From Cyclobacteriaceae bacterium (GTDB lineage Bacteria; Bacteroidota; Bacteroidia; Cytophagales; Cyclobacteriaceae), in NCBI GenBank assembly GCA_019638235.1, contig JAHBUE010000001.1:1908492-1972491 (forward strand): a stretch of 64,000 bases of DNA, given 5' to 3'. This document shows, in pieces, positions 57,937 to 64,000 of this stretch (its first letter is position 1; every line of letters starts with the position of its first letter). The notes under the pieces are model-generated. The model saw nothing but the letters and a program-made list of their open reading frames with translations. It had not been told where the DNA came from and did no database searches. A program made the position numbers and the translations under genes.

Positions 57937-57984
57937 CGGCAGTTTTGCCGGTTTTCCTTAAAACGGGCTCAAAATAGCCACAAA

Positions 57985-58623
57985 TTGAACACGAAAAAAA
58001 TATACATCGTCCGGCACGGACAAACCGATTTTAACCTTCGTGGCATTGTTCAGGGCAGCGGGGTTGACAGCAGCCTGAATGACCTTGGACGCGCGCAGAC
58101 GAGAGCATTTTTTGAGGCTTACCGCACGGTTCCGTTCGATAAAGTATATACCTCGGTGCTGAAACGGACAATCGAATCAGCCCGGTCGTTTATTGATGCC
58201 GGCTTACCGCACGAGTCATTGGCCGGTTTGAATGAAATATCGTGGGGAAAGAAAGAAGGGCAGCCCATTACGCCCGAAGAAGATGCGTACTATCATTACA
58301 TGCTGGCCGAATGGAGAAAAGGCGAAACGCAGTTGCGCATTGAAGGCGGTGAAAGTCCGCAGGATGTGGTAAACCGTATGCAGCCTGCCATTGAGCATAT
58401 CATGAAGCAACCGGATGAAAAGACTGTACTTATTTATATGCACGGTCGCGCCATACGCATATTGTTATGCCAATTGCTTAACTATCCGTTAAGAAGTATG
58501 GATATGTTTGAACACGAAAACGCCTGCCTGTATGTGTTGAACTATTCCGGTTCGATGTTCAGCGTTGAGCGACACAACGACACAGCCCATCTTAGAGAAT
58601 TGAAAGAGCAGGCCGTTCGGTGA
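57985..58623 (+). CDS. Histidine phosphatase family protein (phosphoglycerate mutase-like)
   Basis: About 212 residues. The RHG signature is at the N-terminus (IYIVRHGQTDFNL), the second conserved region is GLNEISWGKKEGQ, and the second catalytic His lies in LIYMHGRAIRILL. Small-molecule or sugar-phosphate phosphatase; not a typical dPGM, as the active-site lid residues differ. TTG 57985 starts the conserved fold and follows a -7 box by about 50 bases. It is divergent from menI. Confidence 0.82.
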   Translation: MNTKKIYIVRHGQTDFNLRGIVQGSGVDSSLNDLGRAQTRAFFEAYRTVPFDKVYTSVLKRTIESARSFIDAGLPHESLAGLNEISWGKKEGQPITPEEDAYYHYMLAEWRKGETQLRIEGGESPQDVVNRMQPAIEHIMKQPDEKTVLIYMHGRAIRILLCQLLNYPLRSMDMFEHENACLYVLNYSGSMFSVERHNDTAHLRELKEQAVR

Positions 58624-58637
58624 TTTCGTAAGGTAAC

Positions 58638-58655
58638 ACCGTAATCGGTATAAGC
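58638..58655. repeat. Left 18-bp direct repeat of a roughly 1 kb cassette
   Basis: The 18 bp beginning ACCGTAATCGGT are identical to 59607-59624; flanking bases are also similar (both preceded by GATTT..GTAA). The core contains a small palindrome (ACCG-TAAT-CGGT). It lies 14 bp after the histidine phosphatase stop. Confidence 0.6.
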
Positions 58656-59015
58656 GACTTTTTTATTTGGGCGTGTCACCGATTGCATTTTCCTAACGCG
58701 CCAAAGCCCAACGTAAAAATGCAATCGCTGTCGGGCTATCCGCTACAATCTTTTGCTCGTTCCTCACAAAAGGATTTCCGCTTCTATCCCTCACGCAAAG
58801 CGAACGGCAAAACTATTTTTGTAGATTTGTCATCTGAACGTATTGGATATGGCAAAAAGCAAAAAAAATACAAGTTGACGGGAAAGCAATCCCGACCAAA
58901 AGGGAAACATCAGAGATTATGCAACGTTGGAACAATTAGTAGTTAGCACCAATTTTAGAACGACCAGCAAAACAGAAAATAAAAGAACTTGCTAAATATT
59001 AAAACAAAATTCATT
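58656..59015. other. Non-coding stretch holding a palindromic element
   Basis: Contains perfect 12-bp inverted arms CGATTGCATTTT (58680-58691) and its complement (58716-58727), then a second imperfect hairpin (about 58750-58785: AATCTTTTG and CAAAAGGATT). The text GGGCTATCCGCTACAATC and CTCGTTCCTCACAAAAGGAT resembles palindromic elements I recall from Bacteroidota genomes. A frame of about 87 codons across it lacks any protein signature. The part from 58830 to 59015 is A-rich with no recognisable gene. Confidence 0.55.
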
Positions 59016-59462
59016 ATGAAACTTATAGCCAAAGCAACAATACAAATTCAAAAACCGATTGAAGAAGTTTTTGAAGGAATTGTAAATCCAGAAAAAATGA
59101 CGAAGTATTTCATTTCGGAAAGTAGCGGACGCTTGGAAACAGGAAAAGAACTGATTTGGAAATTTCCCGAATTTCCTGACGAGTATCCCGTGAAAGAAAT
59201 TAAGATTGAAACCAATCGTTCAGTTTCATTTGTTTGGGACGAAGAAGAAGAGACTAAAGTAAGCATTACATTAGAAGGACAACCCGACAAAAGCACAATA
59301 GTAAAAGTAACTACAGACGGAAAAACAAACAACGAAGATAACCTGAAATGGGTTATAGGAAATACCGAAGGTTGGGCAAATTTTCTTGCTTGTATGAAAG
59401 CCTATCTGGAATATGGAATACAACTTCGCAAAGGAGCATTTGATTTTATGAGAAAAAATTGA
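59016..59462 (+). CDS. SRPBCC/AHSA1-domain protein
   Basis: 148 residues of the Bet v1-like SRPBCC fold, AHSA1 group: KATIQIQKPIEEVFEGIVNPEKMTKYF, ELIWKFPEFPDEYPVK and the terminal EGWANFLACMKAYLEYG. These bind hydrophobic ligands or act as Hsp90 co-chaperone relatives; the role here is unknown. ATG 59016 starts the fold. Its codons are more A-rich than neighbouring genes, and it is enclosed by 18-bp direct repeats, hinting at acquisition as a cassette. A terminator lies about 80 bp downstream. Confidence 0.8.
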   Translation: MKLIAKATIQIQKPIEEVFEGIVNPEKMTKYFISESSGRLETGKELIWKFPEFPDEYPVKEIKIETNRSVSFVWDEEEETKVSITLEGQPDKSTIVKVTTDGKTNNEDNLKWVIGNTEGWANFLACMKAYLEYGIQLRKGAFDFMRKN

Positions 59463-59544
59463 AGATAACTGACAAAGAAAAAACTGGTACTAACAAGGGT
59501 TTGGTAAAAGAGCGGAATTTTAACCGATAACAAAAAGAAATCAC

Positions 59545-59573
59545 AGCCCTGAAAATCGGGGCTTTTTCTTTTG
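59545..59573 (+). terminator. Rho-independent terminator after the AHSA1 gene
   Basis: A 7-bp stem (AGCCCTG with a wobble against CGGGGCT) and AAAAT loop, followed by TTTTTCTTTT on the plus strand. Confidence 0.7.
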
Positions 59574-59606
59574 CTTAAATCCCAATCAGTGATTTTAGTA
59601 AGTAAT

Positions 59607-59624
59607 ACCGTAATCGGTATAAGC
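59607..59624. repeat. Right 18-bp direct repeat of a roughly 1 kb cassette
   Basis: Exact copy of 58638-58655, 969 bp away and 7 bp from the stop of the convergent TPR gene. Confidence 0.6.
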
Positions 59625-59630
59625 ATGGCC

Positions 59631-61097
59631 TTACTTCTTCCTTAACTGCGCCAACGCAGATTTAGCTTTGCTGTCGATGCTGTTTTTGTAGGCGTGCTTT
59701 TTATAGGTAAGCGCTTTGGTAAAATATTTTCGGGCATCTTCTATGTTGTCTTCATCGCGGTAGATGTACCCTAATTGCAGGCAGGAGTTTGGGGCAAAGT
59801 ACCAGGTTTCTGTTCCGCTCAACTCAACAGTTTTATTGTAATATTTTTTTGCGTCCGCAAGCATATTGGTTTTATGATACAATCGCGCAAAGCGATAATG
59901 ATACTCGGCCATGTCGTGCGTGGAGATGAGTTCTTCTTGCTTAATGCTTTTCAATAGTCGGACGGCTTCATCATAATAACCGCCATCAATGGCATAGCGT
60001 GCTTTGGTAATCGCAATGTTGAGAAAATCATTTTCGGTAATGCTGCGGGCAGCATACTTATCAGCCTCGGTAGCTTCCTTTCCTTTTAACCTCGCCATTT
60101 CAAAATAAACTTTTGCGCGGTCGGGCTGATGCTGCAACCAATATGCAAGCCCTGTTTTATAATGAGCGTCTTTGATATAATTGTCGCCTTTATACTGGCG
60201 GATAAAATTCCGGTATGCCGAAATGGATTTTGCGTAGTCGCCCTGGTGCAGGTACACTTCGCCCAACAGGTAATCGGCATAGTAAAGCGGAAAACCCGAT
60301 TGAAGCAGGTTGAGTTTTTCGAGCATAACCATAGCGATTTCGCTGGAAGAGTTTTTGATTGCAAGCGATGCGCCTAAGAAAAGAATCAACCTGTTTTGTG
60401 GCTGTTCGCGATGAAGCAATTCTAAATGCAACAGCGCGGAATCGGTTTGTTGCAAAACAAACCCGTCAATTAACGGATGGAGCAGTGCTGCCTCTAACGC
60501 TGCCGGGCCTTGTGCAGCCTGCACCTCTGTTAGCATATCTAATCCTTTCGTCCACGAGCCGCGCATACCCAACAGGTTAAGCGCCCACTGGTATTTTTCG
60601 GGCACGGCTCCCAACAGAATTTCCAACATACCGGCAGTTTTTTTTATGGGCACAAAATCAGGATGCTTGCGCAAACATTCCTGTGCTGCGAGGTGCGCCT
60701 GTCGTATACTCCAGGCGGCTGTAAAGTCGTGGCCGAACTTTAGGTACACAAACGCCCATTGCAGGCGGAGTTCGGCCAACACAAGCAACTCCTTTTCGGT
60801 TTGAGGTGATGTTTTTTTCAGCGCTTCAATTCTTTTTTCATACACCTGTTCAAGTTCATTGAATCGGCTGGCATCTTCGGATATTAATAGTTCAAGAGCA
60901 TCCGAAAGGGAGTTGATATAGATAGCCTCGGTAGAAGCAGAGGAGGAGAGGAGTTCCCGACTTTTATCGAGTTGCAGGCTAAGGGCTAATGCGTGTGCGT
61001 GTTGGTATGGCTCCCCGGCAAGCCAGGCCGTGTGCTGACTGAATGCCGGCAGCATACAAAAAAAAAGGCAGGTAAACTGCCCTGCCTTCTTCCACAA
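59631..61097 (-). CDS. Exported TPR-repeat protein
   Basis: About 488 residues. From TTG 61097 a signal peptide (WKKAGQFTCLFFCMLPAFS) precedes many TPR-like helical pairs, for example GDYAKSISAYRNFIRQYKG, HYKTGLAYWLQHQPDRAKVYF and ARKYFTKALTYKKHAYK, mostly in the second half. A scaffold or assembly role in the periplasm is likely. The signal-peptide codons coincide with a strong terminator-like hairpin (61059-61088); ATG 61055 is the alternative start and would give no full signal peptide. It lies 13 bp after the coiled-coil/zinc-ribbon gene. Confidence 0.7.
   Translation of the reverse strand: MWKKAGQFTCLFFCMLPAFSQHTAWLAGEPYQHAHALALSLQLDKSRELLSSSASTEAIYINSLSDALELLISEDASRFNELEQVYEKRIEALKKTSPQTEKELLVLAELRLQWAFVYLKFGHDFTAAWSIRQAHLAAQECLRKHPDFVPIKKTAGMLEILLGAVPEKYQWALNLLGMRGSWTKGLDMLTEVQAAQGPAALEAALLHPLIDGFVLQQTDSALLHLELLHREQPQNRLILFLGASLAIKNSSSEIAMVMLEKLNLLQSGFPLYYADYLLGEVYLHQGDYAKSISAYRNFIRQYKGDNYIKDAHYKTGLAYWLQHQPDRAKVYFEMARLKGKEATEADKYAARSITENDFLNIAITKARYAIDGGYYDEAVRLLKSIKQEELISTHDMAEYHYRFARLYHKTNMLADAKKYYNKTVELSGTETWYFAPNSCLQLGYIYRDEDNIEDARKYFTKALTYKKHAYKNSIDSKAKSALAQLRKK
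61059..61088 (-). terminator. Terminator-like hairpin overlapping a signal-peptide coding region
   Basis: On the minus strand AAGGCAGG and CCTGCCTT form an 8-bp stem with an 8-base loop, followed at once by a T run. This is a textbook intrinsic terminator for the upstream gene, but lies inside the TPR frame if TTG 61097 is used. Confidence 0.75.
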
Positions 61098-61110
61098 TAT
61101 CGTTGTGCGG

Positions 61111-61917
61111 TTATCCAACGGCTTTTCTTCTCCTGACAGGCGTGGCAGGAGCACCGGCTTTTTTAGGCTTATCGCTGTCATCCAGTGAATCCATATCCAC
61201 ATCGGCTAAGATACGACCGGAATGTTCATCTATTACTATTTTTTTCTTCTCCCTGATTTCGGCAATTTTTTGCGGAGGGATAACAATGTTACAGCCTTCG
61301 GCTGCCCCGCGCACTACGCGCACCACGGCAAGGCCATTGGTAAGGCTACCCCGCAGGCGCTCGTAATATTTCAGCAGAGCTTTATCTTCAACTTTCTTTA
61401 CGGCTTTTTCGCGTTCGGCAAGCAGCTTCTTTTCTTCTTCCTGGCTTTCGGCAAGTATGCCGTCTAATTCTTTCTTTTTGATGTCGAGGTGTTCGCCTCT
61501 TTCTTTGATGAGTACCTCTGTTTTTTCGATTTCGTCTTTCTTGGCTTGGGTGAGGTCTTTGCCTTCTTTGATGCGCTTTTCGCAGATTTGGATTTCGAGT
61601 TCCTGGAGTTCTACTTCTTTGGTGATAGCGTCAAATTCGCGGTTGTTTCTTACATTTTTTTGTTGCTCGCTGTATTTCTTGATGAGCTTTTCCGCCTCTT
61701 TGATTCCTTCCTTGCTCTTTTTAATGTTCTCTTCAATTTCCTTTAGCTCGTCTTCGTGGCGTTGCAGGCGGGTTTTATACCCTTCCATTTCGTCTTCTAA
61801 GTCCTGCACCTCATCGGGCAGGTCGCCCCTTAGTTTAATGAGTTCGTCTAATTTGCTGTCGATTGATTGTAGTTTTACAAGGGCTTCGAGTTTCTGTGCT
61901 ACGGTTTGAGTTTCCAT
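61111..61917 (-). CDS. Coiled-coil protein of the zf-RING_7 (C4 zinc ribbon) family, zinc ligands lost
   Basis: 268 residues: a long antiparallel coiled coil (about 10-185, with the conserved KKYSEQQKNVRNNREFDAITKE turn) and a C-terminal ribbon in which GCNIVIPPQKIAEIRE and DEHSGRIL replace the usual Cys-rich CxxC...CxxCGRIL. Only one of four Cys ligands remains. Family members are common in Bacteroidota beside Nif3 genes; the function is poorly known, with nucleic acid or ribosome association proposed. It starts 15 bp after the Nif3 gene and forms an operon with it and possibly the TPR gene. Confidence 0.85.
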   Translation of the reverse strand: METQTVAQKLEALVKLQSIDSKLDELIKLRGDLPDEVQDLEDEMEGYKTRLQRHEDELKEIEENIKKSKEGIKEAEKLIKKYSEQQKNVRNNREFDAITKEVELQELEIQICEKRIKEGKDLTQAKKDEIEKTEVLIKERGEHLDIKKKELDGILAESQEEEKKLLAEREKAVKKVEDKALLKYYERLRGSLTNGLAVVRVVRGAAEGCNIVIPPQKIAEIREKKKIVIDEHSGRILADVDMDSLDDSDKPKKAGAPATPVRRRKAVG

Positions 61918-61932
61918 TCAGTAATTTAAAAT

Positions 61933-63030
61933 CTATGTGTAGTAACGTACTGGATTTGTGATAGTTCCCGAAAAATCGACTGCAAAAGTAGGAAATTTTT
62001 CTTTCAAAATATCGCCCAGCAACTCTTTCGTGAATACTTCACTTTCATAATGGCCTATATCGGCTATAACAATCTGATTATCAGCATCAAAGAACTCGTG
62101 ATATTTAAAATCGGCAGTAACAAATGCCTGCGCACCGGCCCGTATGGCGGCAGCAAGCAGAAAACTACCCGAACCCCCGCAAACCGCAACCTTTTTAATC
62201 GGTTTGTTCAAAAGCTCGGTATGGCGGATGACCTGCAAGTTCATAGAGGTTTTAAGGTGTTTGAGAAACTCATCCGGCTCAAGGGCGGTTTCCAACTCGC
62301 CTACCATGCCCGCCCCAACTTCTTGATTTTCATTGTTTAACGAAGTGAGGTAATAGGCGGCTTCTTCGTAGGGATGCGCCTTCTTTAACACCTTTATTAT
62401 GGAGTTTTCTAAGAAGGATGGAAAAATTACTTCCGCCCGAACTTCATCTACCCGTTCCTGTTGCAGCGCCCGGCCAATATGGGGGTTGGCGTTTTCATTC
62501 GGCATAAAGGTGCCGGTTCCGCTTACGCTGAAACTGCAATTTTTATAGTTGCCAACCTGGCCGGCTCCGGCTTTGTATAAGGCGTTTAACACCTCATCCG
62601 CATTAGCGGCAGGAATAAACGTAACCAACTTAGTGAGGGTATTGTTTTTAGGCGATAAGATGTTCAGGTTTATTAGCCCCAGTTTCCCGGCTATTTTCCG
62701 GTTTACCCCGGTATGCACATTGTCTAAATTGGTGTGAATGGCATATATGGCGATGTCGTTTTTAATGGCTTTCAATACCGTGCGCTCCACGTAGTTGCTT
62801 CCGGTAATCTTTTTTAGTCCTTTAAAAATAATGGGGTGATGCGCGATAATCAGGTTGCATTTTTTTTGTATGGCTTCATCAATAACCGGCTCAATGCAAT
62901 CCAGTGTAACCAATATGCCGGTAACGTCCATGGCGGGGTTTCCGGTAAGCAGGCCGGAGTTATCGTACGGCTCCTGGTAAACACGCGGTGCAACAGACTC
63001 TAAGTATTGGGTAACTTCAGAAACTTTCAT
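61933..63030 (-). CDS. Nif3-like dinuclear metal-centre protein (GTP cyclohydrolase I type 2 family)
   Basis: A 365-residue long-form Nif3/YqfO protein. Metal-binding His motifs are IIAHHPIIFKGLK and YAIHTNLDNV at the N-terminus and DIGHYESEVFTKELL at the C-terminus. A PII-like insert domain (about 125-235) lies between them. The substrate is unsettled for this family. First gene of the minus-strand operon. Confidence 0.92.
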   Translation of the reverse strand: MKVSEVTQYLESVAPRVYQEPYDNSGLLTGNPAMDVTGILVTLDCIEPVIDEAIQKKCNLIIAHHPIIFKGLKKITGSNYVERTVLKAIKNDIAIYAIHTNLDNVHTGVNRKIAGKLGLINLNILSPKNNTLTKLVTFIPAANADEVLNALYKAGAGQVGNYKNCSFSVSGTGTFMPNENANPHIGRALQQERVDEVRAEVIFPSFLENSIIKVLKKAHPYEEAAYYLTSLNNENQEVGAGMVGELETALEPDEFLKHLKTSMNLQVIRHTELLNKPIKKVAVCGGSGSFLLAAAIRAGAQAFVTADFKYHEFFDADNQIVIADIGHYESEVFTKELLGDILKEKFPTFAVDFSGTITNPVRYYT

Positions 63031-63048
63031 GAATCAATGCGTTAATTG

Positions 63049-63056
63049 TACCTTTG
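63049..63056 (+). promoter_or_regulatory. -7 box TAnnTTTG upstream of lpxK
   Basis: TACCTTTG matches the -7 consensus, with TTT at 63025-63027 about 21 bases upstream as a -33 element. Transcription would begin near 63063 and give a leader of roughly 120 bases containing a long hairpin. Confidence 0.5.
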
Positions 63057-63077
63057 GCGTTTAGCTTTCAAACCGAC

Positions 63078-63126
63078 ATGAATTTTTTCATGCGAAAAAT
63101 ACACAACTTCGCATGAAAAAATTCAT
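63078..63126 (+). promoter_or_regulatory. Perfect 19-bp inverted repeat in the lpxK leader
   Basis: Arms 63078-63096 (ATGAATTTTTTCATGCGAA) and 63108-63126 are exact complements around an 11-base loop. A 12-codon frame starting at 63078 ends within it. It has no following T run, so a terminator is unlikely. It may be an RNA regulatory hairpin, an operator, or a small repeat element. Confidence 0.6.
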
Positions 63127-63185
63127 CAAAGGTTCCTTATGACCTTATTATTACATTTTTTTACAGAAGAAAGGTAGAATTATTC

Positions 63186-64000
63186 ATGGCTGTTTTAAAG
63201 TTTTTGCTGTGGCCGTTTGCGATGGTCTATGACGTGGTTATGAACATCCGCAACAAGTTGTATGATTTGAAGCTAAAGCCTTCCGTTTCTTTCGATATTC
63301 CGGTTATTGGCGTGGGCAACCTGGCAGTGGGCGGAACCGGCAAAACGCCTATGGTGGAATACCTGATTCGCTTATTGGGCGACCAGGTTAAGCTGGCGGC
63401 CCTGAGCCGGGGCTATGGCCGCAAGACAAAAGGTTTTTTATTGGCAACAACTTCCGCTACGGCCCGCACGATTGGCGATGAACCCTTTCAACTCTATACC
63501 AAATACGGAAACAATGTAGTAGTGGCCGTAGGCGAAGAACGTGCATTGGCTATTCCGCAAATATTAGACAGTTGCCCGGAGGTGGAGGTTGTTTTGTTGG
63601 ATGATGCCTTTCAGCACCGAAAGGTTATTCCCGGATTCTCTATTTTATTATCCGAGTACAGTAAACCTTTTTATGATGATCATGTGCTGCCTATGGGCAG
63701 GCTGCGCGAAGGCGCTGAAGGAGCAGACCGTGCCGATGTGATTGTGATTACAAAGTGCCCGGCCACATTAAGCGAAAATGATATGATGCACATCATGCGC
63801 GAAGTACACACGTTTACACAAAAGCCGGTGTTCTTTTCAACCATCCGGTATGGCGAACCCGTACCCATGTCGGGTAAACATACTTTCTCCAAACAGGTTA
63901 TATTACTAACAGGCATTGCCCGCCCCGAACCGTTAAAAGAATACATTGCCCGTAACTTTAAATTGGTGCAACACCTTGAATACCGCGACCACTACAACTA
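63186..64000 (+). CDS. lpxK: Tetraacyldisaccharide 4'-kinase (3' partial)
   Basis: About 271 residues are visible; the frame runs off the window. The N-terminal membrane helix (LKFLLWPFAMVYDVVM) precedes the Walker A motif GVGNLAVGGTGKTP and LSRGYGRKTKG, then DDAFQHRKV, the LpxK catalytic/Walker B region. It phosphorylates the 4' position of the lipid A precursor at the inner membrane. ATG 63186 gives the family's normal start. This shows lipopolysaccharide-type lipid A and so a Gram-negative envelope. Confidence 0.93.
   Translation, partial: MAVLKFLLWPFAMVYDVVMNIRNKLYDLKLKPSVSFDIPVIGVGNLAVGGTGKTPMVEYLIRLLGDQVKLAALSRGYGRKTKGFLLATTSATARTIGDEPFQLYTKYGNNVVVAVGEERALAIPQILDSCPEVEVVLLDDAFQHRKVIPGFSILLSEYSKPFYDDHVLPMGRLREGAEGADRADVIVITKCPATLSENDMMHIMREVHTFTQKPVFFSTIRYGEPVPMSGKHTFSKQVILLTGIARPEPLKEYIARNFKLVQHLEYRDHYN

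Noticed and set aside
58683..58946. A frame of 87 codons between the histidine phosphatase and AHSA1 genes
   Set aside because: It runs through the palindromic element; the translation has no fold, no ribosome site and odd composition.
61457..61909. A Ser-rich plus-strand frame opposite the coiled-coil gene
   Set aside because: Antisense of a Lys/Glu-rich coiled coil, which automatically yields Ser/Leu/Phe codons.

Overview
The window looks like a chromosomal segment of a gliding or biofilm-forming Bacteroidota, most likely of the Cytophagales. Grounds are several giant secreted proteins ending in type IX secretion (T9SS) C-terminal signals, two PorP/SprF-type membrane proteins, Bacteroidota-type TAnnTTTG promoter boxes, frequent TTG/GTG starts with weak ribosome sites, a menaquinone pathway and lipid A synthesis. 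I saw no rRNA, tRNA, CRISPR array or intact transposase.

Layout. 1-6643 (+): the 3' part of a giant repeat adhesin (MBG-type repeats, type B T9SS signal), its PorP/SprF partner and a PD40 propeller protein. 6618-10521 (-): carbamoyltransferase, a 49-residue DUF5989-type protein, an SxtJ-type protein, a UbiA-family phosphoribosyl transferase and a HAD phosphatase. 10782-22060: core of a surface polysaccharide locus, with a Wzz/BY-kinase-like chain-length protein, Wzx-like flippase, Wzy/WaaL-like polymerase, a short TolC-like protein, an acyltransferase 3, two GT-C-like membrane proteins and a DprE2-like reductase. 22063-34153 (-): an SGNH hydrolase and two giant secreted esterase-headed T9SS proteins. 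34528-39771 (+): two GT2 enzymes, a DegT aminotransferase, a NeuD/PglD-like acyltransferase and an SGNH protein. 39792-46422 (-): a third esterase-headed giant with 15 PKD-like repeats and a type B signal, next to a PorP-SPOR fusion. 46538-52260 (-): a six-gene operon with a response regulator, a sugar-1-P transferase carrying a receiver-like domain, three glycosyltransferases and a secreted propeller protein. 52474-57893 (-): men genes (menI-F-D-B-E). 57985-64000: a histidine phosphatase, a roughly 1 kb cassette flanked by direct repeats, a TPR protein, a coiled-coil/degenerate zinc-ribbon protein, a Nif3 protein and the 5' part of lpxK.

How the parts fit: 6.6-52.3 kb reads as one Wzx/Wzy-type polysaccharide locus interleaved with T9SS-exported enzymes and adhesins. 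The WbaP-like enzyme would start the repeat unit, the GT2/GT4 enzymes extend it, DegT plus NeuD-like enzymes make an N-acylated amino sugar, and carbamoyl/acyl groups are added. Wzx, Wzy and the Wzz-like protein would flip and polymerise, and the TolC-like protein may help export. The most interesting inference is that the UbiA-family enzyme, the HAD phosphatase, the DprE2-like reductase and the two GT-C-like proteins form most of a polyprenyl-phosphate pentose (arabinofuranose-type) donor pathway, as known from mycobacteria. Other notable items are an in-frame palindromic element inside a signal-peptide region, receiver domains linked to the initiating transferase, a terminator embedded in a signal-peptide coding region, and a perfect 19-bp hairpin in the lpxK leader.
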